Of a stretch of 64,000 nt of DNA, positions 25,000-34,615 are shown piece after piece. Source of the DNA: Albula goreensis (lineage: Eukaryota > Chordata > Actinopteri > Albuliformes > Albulidae); NCBI GenBank assembly GCA_022829145.1, contig CM040744.1:868001-932000 (forward strand), given 5' to 3'. How positions within the stretch are numbered: the stretch's first letter is position 1; the number at the start of each line of letters is the position of its first letter. The translations under genes were made by a program, and so were the position numbers. The notes beneath the pieces were generated by a model. That model was not told the DNA's origin. It saw only the letters and a list, made by a program, of their open reading frames with translations, and did not search any database.

Positions 25000-25352
25000 T
25001 TCTACTACAAATCTGGTTATTCTACCTAAGCTGCTATTATCACTGTTATTGTACTTATTGTTCCTGTTATCATTTTAATTATCAGTTGAATCAGTAAGAG
25101 TTATGTCAGCCACTCTCCACTCTCCTGTCTACCTGTTGTACACCCTGTGCCAGTCAGAAGCAGATGGGCTCCCCCTCTGAACCAGGTTCTGCTCAAGGTT
25201 TCTCCCTGTTTATCAGGGAGTTTTTCCTTTGCCACTGTTGCCTTGACTTGCTCTGAGGGGGTTTCAGGCCAGGGATCAATTGTAAAGCTGATTTATGTTG
25301 TAAAATTTATGTTGTTGTAAAAAGCGCTACGGAAATAAAATTGAATTGAAAC
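25000..25352 (+). mobile_element. 3' tail of an L2/Maui-type LINE
   Basis: The segment holds the characteristic fish L2/Maui 3' untranslated series: GGTTCTGCTCAAGGTTTCTC, a small hairpin CCCTGTTTATCAGGGAG followed by TTTTTCCTTTGCCACTGTTG, then a GTAAAAAGCGCTACGGAAAT motif. It ends in short A/T repeats (AAAATTGAATTGAA). This is a 5'-truncated copy or a SINE that borrowed the LINE tail; no reverse transcriptase is present. Confidence 0.7.
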
Positions 25353-25379
25353 TGAACTATGAACCTTTGAAATTGAACC

Positions 25380-26040
25380 CTTTATTAGCCAACACACTAC
25401 AAAACAATGTAAAAGACAGCATTCGTAAAAAAGGGTAATTCCTGGTACTTTTGGCTACAGTTCCATAACACCTCTATTGACCTCCCTCCCAGACCAAACA
25501 AAACACTACATAGACATACGAAACACAAAACAAATAACCTTGAATAAGGTATCTAACCCAGATCCCCTGGGCCTCTGATGGGGTCAAACAATAGACAACG
25601 TTCGCTAAGGACAGAGAATTGAAACTGACAAGACTATGTGAACGACACCGCACGAACCATACAAACAGAAAATCCAAACCGACCGCGCTATTCGAATGGG
25701 CAGGTTAAACAAGATGAACAGTATATTCGACTCGTGACAAACTTCAAACATACATTACACTCTGACAAACTTAAACACTACGATATGCACAGACAACGTC
25801 AGAACATCTATCGCAAGATACACATTCAACAAGAAACACACATAGTCTTTAACTACGATCACAGTACGCCCATCAACATATTCAACAGGATTCGTACCGC
25901 TAGGTAGAGTGCTCAAGCTCCCATAGGTCGATCGCTTGCGATGAAGCTGACTATGAGACGGTAACATCAACATAATCACCTCACTTCACAAACCAGTGAG
26001 AAGGGTCAGGTTAAAACCCTCAGGAGGGCTCAGTTGCGAT
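25380..26040. other. Strand-asymmetric A/C-rich block, unidentified
   Basis: For about 600 bases the plus strand is rich in A and C and poor in G, unlike its neighbours. It holds moderately long frames on both strands (plus 25638-25907; minus 25474-25677 and 25755-25979). Read on the minus strand it ends with GGCTAATAAAGGGTTCAA, a polyadenylation-like signal. This could be a retroposed transcript or part of a retrotransposon inserted next to the LINE tail. No protein family is recognised. Confidence 0.35.
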
Positions 26041-26574
26041 CTGAATGATGATAAAACCACCATTGGTACAACTAGTTTTATAAACTACCACTCTCTGTTG
26101 TGTGTGTTTTTTTTTTTTTAAAGAAAACCAGGAAGAAAAGTGAGCACAATTAAATTACAATTCAAAACCTCAGTCTCTGACGGAAAATTTAGACTTATCT
26201 GGTCCAGTTCTCATGCTCTACATTTGGTGCCAGCAGATGTCTGAGTGTGGATTTTGTCGGCTAGGGTGGCTTAGCCGTGCGTATCCACTGTGAAATGTGA
26301 TGTCATCCCCTGCAGCCTCACTTACAGAGCGCGCTCAGTTGGAGCAGTTAGCTGGGAGTCTTTAGCTCAGTGGTATAATCTTGTTTTTTCTTGGGAAGAG
26401 TGGCACAGCAATGGACAAATCAGTTAATCAATTCTACAAAAATGGGTGAAGAGCTACAGTTAACCACCAATCACTGCCGTGTTTGAACCATTTTGCCCTT
26501 TACAATGAAGCACAATGATTGGATCAAGTCAATGAGTTTCCTGGAGAAGATGGTACATTCACCACTCTTTAGAA
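26041..26574. other. Intergenic, no gene seen
   Basis: Contains a T run at about 26108-26120 and an isolated tRNA A-box-like TTTAGCTCAGTGGTATAATC at about 26360 with no B box. Nothing else is recognised. Confidence 0.45.
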
Positions 26575-27205
26575 ACAGAGCTTACATTCTAAAGCTGGTC
26601 TCCCCTGAGCTGGTAGTGTTGTTATAAGAGAGAGCTTACACAGTGAAGCTGGTCTCCCCTGAGCTAGCAGTGCTGTTGTAAGAGAAAACTTGCACAGTGA
26701 AGCTGGTCTCTCCCTGAACTGGCAGTGCTGTTATAAGAGAGAGCTTACACAGTGAAGCTGGTCTCTCTCTGAGCTGGCAGTGCTGTTATAAGAGAGCTTA
26801 CACAGTGAAGCTGGTCTCTCCCTGAGCTGGCAGCGCTGTTTTAAGAGAGAGCTTACACAGTGAAGCTGGTCTCTCTCTGAGCTGGCAGCGCTGTTATAAG
26901 AGAGAGTTTACACAGTGAAGCTGGTCTCCCTCTGAGCAAGCAGTGCTGTTATAAGAGAGAGCTTACACAGTGAAGCTGGTCTCCTCTGAGCTAGCAGTGC
27001 TGTTATAAGAGAAAACTTACACAGTGAATCTGGTCTCTCTCTTTGCTGGCAGTGCTGTTATAAGAGAGAGCTTACACAGTGAAGCTGGTCTCTCTCTTTG
27101 CTGGCAGTGCTGTTATAAGAGAGAGCTTACACAGTGAAGCTGGTCTCTCTCTTTGCTGGCAGTGTAGTTAAAAGAGATAGCTTACACAGTGAAGCTGGTT
27201 TCCCC
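26575..27205. repeat. 54-55 bp minisatellite, about 12 copies
   Basis: The unit runs CTTACACAGTGAAGCTGGTC, then TCTCTCTGAGCTGGCAGTGC, then TGTTATAAGAGAGAG. Unit starts fall at 26581, 26635, 26689, 26744, 26797, 26852, 26907, 26962, 27016, 27071, 27126 and 27181, giving steps of 53-55. Outer units are most diverged. Variation is mainly in the TCTC/CCCC stretch and in GAGC versus TTGC. There is no coding potential. Confidence 0.95.
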
Positions 27206-28369
27206 GCTACAGCATTGCTATTGGCTTTAAATATTTGCAAAGATTCTCTGACAGGCTTGTGCGACCGGCCCCTGTGCGCGAGTTAGTTTGGCTGTCGGCT
27301 GGATTCAAATGAAAAAGTTATGGATGGGTTGGGGTGAAACTTCGTAAATTGGTAAGCTTTTCAGGGCAGGTTTGGGGCTGATGTTTACAACATGGTGTTT
27401 TATTACCGCTCTCTCACATTTTTCTCCCAGTTTGAAATGCCTGACAATGTTAGCAAGCTGCACTCAGCGCTGTCTATCCATGAGAGCAGACGTGCACACA
27501 CACAGACACACATGCACACACACACACACCCTCGAATGAAACACACCATTTCAGCTGACACCTCCTTTCACACCACAGTCCGCAGGTTCAGCAGGCTGGG
27601 TTAATGAGGGAGAAGAGAGAGAGTATCTGTGATGTGAAAAGCTGCGTATGTTGGGTGAATAATGGCACTAAGAGTATGTGTGTATACTGTTTGCATGTGT
27701 GTGAGAGAGAGGGAGTGAGAGAGAGAGACAGAGAGAGGAGAGAGAGAGAGAAAGGCTGTACGTGTGTTCTAGAATGAGTGAGTCCAACAGGCTGTATATA
27801 TTTATGTGCATGTGTGTGCTTTTGGGAATTAGCCAGTGTGTTTGTGTGAGAGTAAGGGGCTATGTTTATGTGTGTGTGGGTGTGTGTGTGTGAGAGAGAA
27901 AGAGAGAGTCTGTATATTTGTGTGTGTGGGTGTGTGTGTGTGTGTGAGAGAGAGGCTGTATGTTTGTGTGTGTGTCTCCACTAACCATGTAGGTGTATAT
28001 GTGTGTACTATAGAGAGAGAAAGGCTGTATGAGTGTGTGTGTATGTGAGAGTGTGTGTGTCTGTTTTGCTCCTGCTCTATCCTTCTGTTCTTGCGCTGTC
28101 TTTCTATTAAGGTGATGTATGGTCTGTATTCCTTAGGACTGACAGAGGGGGGGGGGGGATGGGGGGTAGTTGCTCGTGGGAACGGTAGGAGAGCAGAGCT
28201 GTGGATCTGGAACACTGAGTTGCCATCGGAGACCATGACACCTGTTACAGGTGCCCCTTTGGAGGTCTCCATACCCCAGCCAGGTGTGAAGGTGCCATGG
28301 TAACCACAGGCCTGGCTGAATCAACTAACGGGCACCCCAGTCGCCCCTAGCGCCCGACAGGTGTGGTGA
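27206..28369. other. Upstream region with low-complexity GT/GA DNA
   Basis: (CA)n lies at about 27495-27530. Interleaved (GT)n and (GA)n stretches run from about 27680 to 28065, and a G run at 28147-28158. The frames here are repeat translations. This is the region immediately upstream of the CpG-rich trpm3 promoter candidate. Confidence 0.6.
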
Positions 28370-28986
28370 GGGGGGAGGCGTTGTATTTTGGTCAATTTGA
28401 ATCAAACCCCGGCGCGATGCAAAGTTAAGAGGCAGATCTCTCATAGGTGCTGTGTGGGAGACCGTAATAAGCCTCAGCTAAGAAGAGAGGGAGAGAGAGA
28501 GAGAGCGAGAGGAAGAGAGAGAGGGGAGAGAGGGAGGGAGGGAGAGAAAGAGAGAGAGGGGAGCAGTCTCAGAGCAAGCCAGCCGGCCTCGCTGTGTTCT
28601 ACACTTTCATCTTGGCGAACACAAAAGGCTGTAACGCGAGAGAGCAGAGAAGAGACGGCAGCCGCAGCCTTACGGGCTGTGAACTACCGCGCAGTGAGGA
28701 GGAGGACAGCACGAGCGAGAGAGAGAGGGAGAGAAAGAGTGAAGGAGGAGGAGGAGGAGGAGGGGGGCCGCCGTATTCAGAATGTGAGTGAGTTAGCGAG
28801 CGCGCCGTTGCCTTCGCCCCTCTGTGTGGCTCCGCGATCGGGAGCCTTAGCGGTAGACCGCGAATCGCGACACGCGAGGCGGCGTGGCGCCCGGCGGACG
28901 AAGCCAGCATCAAAGCCGCCGTTTTAGAAACCATCACCTCTCCAGAGAGAACGGGGAAACAACAACAGGGACAGAGACGACTCCTA

Positions 28987-29004
28987 ATGCAACAGGCTGC
29001 CTGA
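28987..29004 (+). other. Short upstream ORF 1 in trpm3 leader candidate
   Basis: ATG followed by four codons and TGA (MQQAA). If the leader starts upstream of 28987, a scanning ribosome would meet this first. It may be bypassed if transcription starts later or if the segment is spliced out. Confidence 0.3.
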
Positions 29005-29008
29005 GAGT

Positions 29009-29245
29009 ACTCACTCACACACACACACACTTATGCTCACTTACACAGTCACTCACTCACACACTCACGCTTTCATACCACCTACACATTCACTCACTCA
29101 CACTCACATTCACTCACTTACTCACATACATTCACTGTTTCACTCAATTGCTTATTGACACACACGCAGTCACTCACACACTTTTACTCTCACTCACTCA
29201 CAGATATTCACTCTTTCACTCACTCACTCATTCATTCACTCTCCA
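29009..29245 (+). repeat. (CACTCA)-like low-complexity repeat in the trpm3 leader candidate
   Basis: About 235 bases built from CACTCA and CACACA motifs with T interruptions. The plus strand is nearly free of G, so as RNA it would be almost unstructured. It splits the CpG-rich promoter candidate into two parts. Translations of it are His/Thr/Leu-rich artefacts. Confidence 0.85.
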
Positions 29246-29322
29246 GCCGGACTCTGCGAAAGTGCGGAGGAACATTCCGGGGCCTGCAGACGGGCGGCCG
29301 AGGCAGAGACGCGAGGCGGGAG

Positions 29323-29349
29323 ATGACAGAGGACCGCGTAGCGCTCTGA
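29323..29349 (+). other. Short upstream ORF 2 in trpm3 leader candidate
   Basis: ATG plus seven codons and TGA (MTEDRVAL), ending 54 bases before the trpm3 start codon. Its context (GGGAG before ATG, then A at +4) has an A or G at -3 depending on alignment, so moderate initiation is possible. It would reduce or tune translation of the main frame. Confidence 0.35.
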
Positions 29350-29403
29350 AGCTCTGACACACCACGCTGTCAGTTGGGCCGGGGGGGGGGGCGGTGCGTC
29401 CAG

Positions 29404-29580
29404 ATGGGGAAGAAGACCTGGAGCGAGCGCAGGGAGGGGGTCCGGAGCTCCTCCACCCGGGACGACCCCCCGGGCTCCGGGAGGGGCACCAGCCGGGGGC
29501 GCTTCACCGAGTCATGGAAGAGGCTGAGCTCCAGGCAAAGCTCCACCAAGAGGTCCGGGCTGGCGTCCCAGCAGCCCCCG
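29404..29580 (+). CDS. trpm3: TRPM3 cation channel, first coding exon (partial gene)
   Basis: TRPM3 is a calcium-permeable, non-selective plasma-membrane channel of the melastatin TRP family, gated by heat and pregnenolone sulfate in mammals. The exon has 59 codons beginning MGKKTWSERR. Residues 31-43 read RGRF-TESWKRLSS and 46-53 STKRSGLA, followed by QQPP. As I recall it, the mammalian isoform that starts MGKK has RGRF-ESWKRLSS, STKRSGL and a QQTP end at the same places. The middle (residues 11-29) is diverged and Ser/Gly/Pro-rich. The frame ends exactly on a codon at a GTAAGC donor, in phase 0. The ATG has G at +4 but C at -3. An in-frame stop lies upstream, so the start is well bounded. 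The rest of the channel lies beyond the window. TRPM1, the nearest paralogue, is the alternative. Confidence 0.85.
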
Positions 29581-29586
29581 GTAAGC
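29581..29586 (+). other. trpm3: Splice donor of trpm3 first coding exon
   Basis: The exon ends CCCCCG and the intron starts GTAAGC, close to the consensus GTRAGT. The join falls between codons, which fits the phase needed for the known next exon that begins with an Ala-Gln-Lys-Ser-Trp stretch. That exon was looked for downstream and not found. Confidence 0.75.
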
Positions 29587-29637
29587 CAAGGGGGGAGGAG
29601 CCCCGCTTCTGCTCCCCACCGCCTGCAGTGTATGGCA

Positions 29638-29701
29638 GAGGGTGGGGAAGGGAGAGGGGCGGGGGGGGGGGGTGTGGGGGTGTGAATGTTGGGGAGGGGG
29701 T
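29638..29701 (+). other. G-rich, quadruplex-prone block just inside the trpm3 intron
   Basis: Starting 58 bases after the splice donor, the sense strand holds at least six runs of three or more G, including an 11-12 G run, with loops of one to eight bases. G-runs within about 100 nt downstream of a donor are known to act as intronic splicing enhancers in vertebrates, and quadruplexes on the non-template strand can stabilise R-loops. Confidence 0.6.
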
Positions 29702-30799
29702 TGAGCACATGTCCTTATCTGTGCCAAGTCATCAAACGCTTTCGCCAAAACCTGCATCAATCTCAGAGCTTCAAGGCTTTTTTCAAGGCTAGAATTTCTG
29801 ATGATTTTTTTGAAAACTGCTCTAAATAATACATTATTATTATCATTATTAATATTATTATTATTGTTGTGTTTGCAAAGAAACCTAGAACTGCATCCCA
29901 CATTGTGATTACTGGGCTTCTTAAAGCACTCACTTGTGACTTGTGACAACCTGTTGAATGTTTTGCAGAAAACTTTCTTTGAGCACCAAAACTACATGAA
30001 CGGTTTTGGCAAGGTTAGCGTGACTCTCAATGCGAGTGTTGAAGTGACCCCAGACCTTCGTGACCGCACATTCAATACAAAAAGCACATTTAATTTATCT
30101 GAATTGATTGCTCTACGGCCATGGGCTTCAGAAACTATTACTGCAGCTTCTTGGATTATTGGTGTCAAGCTGTTTAACGTTTTGGCTGAAAAACGTTTTC
30201 TGAGCTGCAGGTAGGGACACGGTTTCAGTGAGGCAGGCGTCTTGGTTACCTGAGACCGCGCGACAGGTAACAATTACTCTGCAGTAGCCTTGGCACAGTG
30301 TCGCAAAGACAATGGGGACAAACATAGTTTAGATACTTACCACAGTTTGTGAAATCGGAATCATGGTGAAGCAGAACTGCTTTAGAGAGACCGTTCTACA
30401 GAAAGAAAAAAGGTTACCAGTTAGCATGTACTATGACTCCACCCATTTGTGTTTTCAAGTCTCACCCTCCAATCATTGCTCTCCTTTAAGCTTTTGTCTG
30501 ACCAATCAATCCATATGCTTAATTTTTCTTAATTGCTTCCTCGTTATATTGGTGAAGGGATGGCCAGTTTTAAAATAAGCCTTTGATAATGATGACAAAA
30601 GAGAAGAAGAGCCCTTTTAAATTGAATTTGTTGATGAAGGACAGTTTGCACACGCGAGCATCGCTCTGCTAACATTAGTGGCTTAATAAGTGGAATGGAA
30701 ATGTACGTGTCATCGGCATGGTTCAGGAAAGAGAGCACACAGACACCGGCCAGTGTGGATAACTCTAGAACAGAGTCTTGAGGCCGGGGTGATCAGCAT
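29702..30799. other. Intronic, one candidate cryptic exon
   Basis: An (ATT)n stretch lies at about 29828-29866. At 29969-30210 an AG acceptor (TGTTTTGCAG), an uninterrupted reading frame and a GCAG|GTAGGG donor together look like an exon, but the encoded protein is not recognised; see findings. Nothing else is seen. Confidence 0.4.
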
Positions 30800-31064
30800 G
30801 TGCGTGTAGGAAACCCTGTGTGTATGAGAGAGAGAGATCCTGTGTGTGTGACTTTACGTGCTTGTGTGTAAGAACCTTTGGCTGTGTGTGTGTGTGTATG
30901 TGTTTGTGGGCGGGGAGGTTCCCACGTGTATGTGTGTGGGAGAACCTGTTTTTGCATGTGCATCCATGTGTGAGAACCCTTGTACGAGTGAGTGTGCGTG
31001 TGTGTCCATTGGTGTGTATTCGAGTGTGTGAACCTGTGAGTGTGTTTGTGTGCGCATATGCATT

Positions 31065-31144
<80 letters not shown>
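30800..31144 (+). repeat. GT-rich tract ending in a long pure (GT)n
   Basis: Imperfect GT-rich DNA from about 30800 ends in about 75 bases of uninterrupted GT (about 31068-31144), the longest perfect microsatellite in the window. Such tracts are Z-DNA-prone and highly length-variable. The open frames are Cys/Val or His/Thr translations of the repeat. Confidence 0.95.
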
Positions 31145-31146
<2 letters not shown>

Positions 31147-31264
31147 ATCCCGTGCACCACTAACGCAGGGTGTGGAGCCGGGACTTCAAATGCCAACCAC
31201 ATGCCAAGCTCAGGAAACGCTAAAACATGAGCGATGATCACTACAGCCCATTAACAGCATCAGA

Positions 31265-31590
31265 GACTGGGGGAGGGGGGCGAGAGAGAGAGAGAGAGAG
31301 GGGAGCGGAGAGAGGGAGATTTTGTGTGTGATGGATGGATTTCAAAAAGAAAGTGAAGGGATGGACAGTGAAAGAGAAGAGGCGACCCTGGTTCTTCAGA
31401 AGTGGAGAGAGGGAGATGGAATGAGAAAGAAGAGAGAGGGAGAGGGAGGGAGGGAGAGATAGTGAAAGGGCCAGAGACTGAGAGACTGGCAGAAAGAGAG
31501 AATGTGAGAGGAAGAGAGAGAAGGAGGTGTGGGGGATGTAGACTAAGATGTATGTGTGTGTGTGCGCGTGCATGCATGTGTCTATGTGTG
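31265..31590 (+). repeat. Purine-rich (GA) tract followed by GT-rich DNA
   Basis: From 31265 to about 31530 the plus strand is mostly G and A with short interruptions, then turns into GTGTGT-rich DNA to about 31590. This is the same GA-then-GT order as at 3390-4010. Confidence 0.85.
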
Positions 31591-32139
31591 TTTGTTGTGG
31601 GGAACTAGTTGTGTTTTCTTTGTAACATGTTCGAGAAGTGCTGTTTTAATGTCTGCCTATGAATGTACTTTCTATTTGTCTCCTCATCCAAATAAAGTAT
31701 TTTTAAAATAAATTTAAATCTGAGTAACACAGAGACTCCTCCGTACATAAACAGTCTATGTTCAAGAAATTCATAGTAGAGAAGACAGGAATTGCACTTT
31801 CCCCTTTCCTGGCGAATTAGAATAGCACCAGGTTGCAGGACCAATGTATTTTGCCAAAAGTAAAGAAATTTACCCTGAATCCAAGACCCGTACTGAAGCT
31901 GAGGGGGCTGTTTTGGCTTTGGGAGGGAGAAGGGCGCGTGTGTAGCTTTGGCAGAACGATCTCAACGAATTACAGGCACAAAGAAAGCAAGCAAGCTAAT
32001 AGATTTGCTCATGCAGGAAATCCGCAAGGGCTGTTTTCATGTTCATGTGATGCAGGTGTAGAGGTAGTTAGGCCCTGCAGGTCTGTCCTGGTTGTGCCTG
32101 ATTGAATCGATCACATGTCATCCCGCCAAGTTACTGTTT

Positions 32140-32600
32140 GGCGGGAAAGTTAAGCAGAGGGAGAAAAGAGAGCAATGGAAAGAAATAGAGTGCAGACGGA
32201 ATTGGTAAGTAGGAGAGAGAAAAAAATATTTAATGAGATGGTGTGGATGAAAATAGAGGTTGAGGGAGAGTGAGAAGGGAGGAGAAAGGGAGAAAAGCAT
32301 ATAATGACACAATGAAAATAAATAACAGAAGGATGATGGAGAGTGAGGAGAGAGAAAGAGAGAGTGAGAGAGAGGCAGGGAGTAGAGAGCAAGAAATAGT
32401 ATGGGAGAAAGTAAGAAAAGAGAATAGTAGTCAGAGAGCATAACATGTTTTGTGTATCTACTGCTTTGGAAATTCTTTCGTTCTCCTGACAGTGTAGTCC
32501 AATTGAATTGATGGAGGGAGATGGTGAAATGAAATGAGATGTTTGCATGGGAGAGAAAGAGAGAGGGAGAGAGGGAGGGAGGGAGAGAGGGAGGGCAGGG
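32140..32600 (+). repeat. Purine-rich (GA/AAG) tract
   Basis: Around 460 bases of the plus strand are dominated by A and G, with GAGAGA and GGGAGA clusters at 32345-32385 and 32550-32597. The long minus-strand frames across it are Ser/Leu/Phe-rich shadows and not genes. Confidence 0.85.
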
Positions 32601-32745
32601 TAACATGAAGTTCATTTGTCGGGATGTAACAGAGGGATTCGTTGCCTGGATATCAACCTCCAACTGGTACATCCTGGCATGTTGTGGACCTCGACAGGAT
32701 CGTGACATCACATGAACGAAACATGCTTCCTCTCTAACGTCCCTG

Positions 32746-32748
<3 letters not shown>

Positions 32749-32789
<41 letters not shown>
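32749..32789. repeat. (CA)n microsatellite
   Basis: About 20 pure CA units following GCTG, with one T interruption at the right end. The strand sense is opposite to the GT tract at 31068. Confidence 0.95.
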
Positions 32790-32795
<6 letters not shown>

Positions 32796-34504
32796 GCTCT
32801 GTCACATCCAATGGCTTCTACAAGGCTCTTCTCCTTTTAATTAGAAAATTAGAGGAGGAAAATGAGAGAGGGAAGAAAAAAAAAACAGGACCATCTGTCT
32901 TGTGTTTTTAATTCCTTATCAGTTCATTTCCCTGCTGCAATTTCATCACCCTAATCCACAGACATGAAGCGCCTTTTTTTTCCTTCGACGTTTCAAAAGG
33001 AAGCTTAGCTATCTCGGGAACGGAGAGCTGCTCGTCAAGCTTGTTGTAGCTGTGTGTGTTTCGCTTTCTGCTGCCTTTCTTTCTCCTCCTTCAGTCTGCC
33101 CTCGGTTTTATGTCTTTACATAACGTGCCGACACTGTTGTAGTCACACTTAAACGGTGAGGTTGCACATTTTTAGTACTTGCTGTGTGGGATCAGAGATA
33201 ATCATGTTGAAACTTGACAGGAGTGACATCACCCTACTAGTACCAAACAGAAAACAGATACACTAATCACAAAATATGTTGGTAAATACTATTCCAACAA
33301 TGTCAAAAGTGATTGGTGGGATACTTAAAGGCTCTTCCTGGCTGGTAATATCCACCAATCACTGTTGGCCATCATCACTGAAGTTCATTCAGCCCATTTA
33401 GCTGTCAAGGCCAGCTGGAAATGGTGATCAGGGCCGTGTGGAGGAGTTTCAGAAAGAACTCCTGTATTCCAGAACCTTCCAGCACAATCCAGACATATTA
33501 TTGTTGAGTCATTAAAATTCAGAACCTTGTAGCGGAATCCAGACAGATTGTCATGAATTGTTGTGTCATGCATTCCAGAAGGTTCTTTGTGGAATCCAGA
33601 GATATTATGTATTGTTGTATCAAACAATGCATCTTCAGTCTTTGCTTAGCATTGCTGTGTCACACATTTTAGAGTAAATTTAAAGTTATAGAGCAAAAGT
33701 TATAGATATCTAAAAAGAGTATAAATAGTCCAGACTATAATGCAACCAAGCATTTCTCCAAAACCACTCATATCACATGCTAAACTTGTGTCATAAGTAC
33801 TGTAATGCCAGTATGTATCACATTGTTAATCAATACATGCATTGTGACAGTGTTAGGGCATGTGTTCACTAAAGCTGAAAACGCTCTACGCTCCCAGCTG
33901 AAAATACTCAGATCAGAGCATATGAAAGCTCAACTGATTTTTTTATCGGCTGGTTGCTATGATACGGTCAGTCAGATCGTTCATAAGATAGCTGGCTATG
34001 TATAAATTAGCCATGCTAGGTTATATTCCTGCTGTAAGGTAAATTGAGGAGATTAATTTTAGGCCATAAGAAATTCATTGCTAAATAATAATGATGATAA
34101 CCGTTTTTTCTAATTACCCTATCGATAGTGAAATAGTTGGTGGATATGGTAAATATTTCAGCATTGCAAATACCGCTATAATACCATGGGTTATATTAAT
34201 TTTCAACGGATGCATTACTATATTACCTTTCACTATGACACGTATTGCAAACTGGTTAACTATGTATGACTATTGCTACAGGCAAAAACAGCAGTAACCA
34301 GCCTGTGCTGTGAACGGTATGTCCTGCCCCTACTTCAACGTGATTGGACAGCTGAGTACAAAAATACAGTGTGAACGTAGTGCATTGTTGGTGGTTGCTA
34401 CGGTATGCTAAGCGTATTTTCTAGGCTTGCAGAAATGCTCAGTTCCTATTGAAAAGAATGGGAAAAATACACCGGCCGAAGAAAGATCAGCTCTGGTAGA
34501 CACG
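32790..34504. other. Intronic, minor repeats only
   Basis: Contains a small inverted repeat at 33308-33367 (AGTGATTGGTGG and its complement, with one indel) and three diverged tandem copies of an ATTCCAGAACC / AATCCAGA motif at about 33476-33625, spaced 41-57 bases. No exon is recognised. Confidence 0.5.
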
Positions 34505-34615
34505 GGCCCTTATGCACTGACACCATCCTGTCAGGTTATGACAGGTGTTATTTCATTCTTACGATAGTGTAATGTAAGCTAAACTGACGGTGAAAGTGTT
34601 TCCCTGGATGGTTAC
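34505..34615 (+). mobile_element. Fragment of the 2755-3105 foldback MITE family
   Basis: GGTTATGACAGGTGTTAT, then CTTACGATAGTGTAATGTA and TGAAAGTGTTT, match in order the right part of the element at 3015-3095 (GGTTATGACAGG, CTCACGATAATGTTATGTA, AAATAAAGTGT). Only the right arm remains. Confidence 0.6.

Larger units (their letters stand above)
28370..29403 (+). promoter_or_regulatory. trpm3: CpG-rich, TATA-less promoter and 5' leader of trpm3 (candidate)
   Basis: CpG density rises sharply at about 28600-28960 and 29260-29400, the only long CpG-dense stretch before the trpm3 first coding exon. No TATA box is seen. The upstream edge carries a GA tract (28481-28562). The leader candidate includes a (CACTCA)-like repeat (29009-29245) and two very short upstream ORFs (28987-29004, 29323-29349). 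The transcription start cannot be placed from sequence, and leader introns are possible. Confidence 0.6.

Noticed and set aside
26355-26385. Sequence TTTAGCTCAGTGGTATAATC resembling a tRNA A box
   Set aside because: No B box or cloverleaf follows within tRNA distance, so neither a tRNA gene nor a SINE can be supported.
26575-27205. CRISPR-like look of regularly spaced repeats
   Set aside because: The units are contiguous with no unique spacers; it is a minisatellite in vertebrate DNA.
28388-28927. 179-codon plus-strand frame in the CpG-rich region
   Set aside because: Arg/Glu-rich shadow of a GA tract and CpG-rich leader. It does not join the trpm3 frame and has no recognised family.
29394-29792. 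Alternative frame over the trpm3 exon
   Set aside because: It overlaps the recognised TRPM3 frame in a different phase and runs through the splice donor into the intron.
30765-31241. 158-codon His/Thr frame
   Set aside because: Translation of the CA/GT microsatellite.
32118-32789. 223-codon minus-strand frame
   Set aside because: Same cause: complement of a purine tract and a CA microsatellite.
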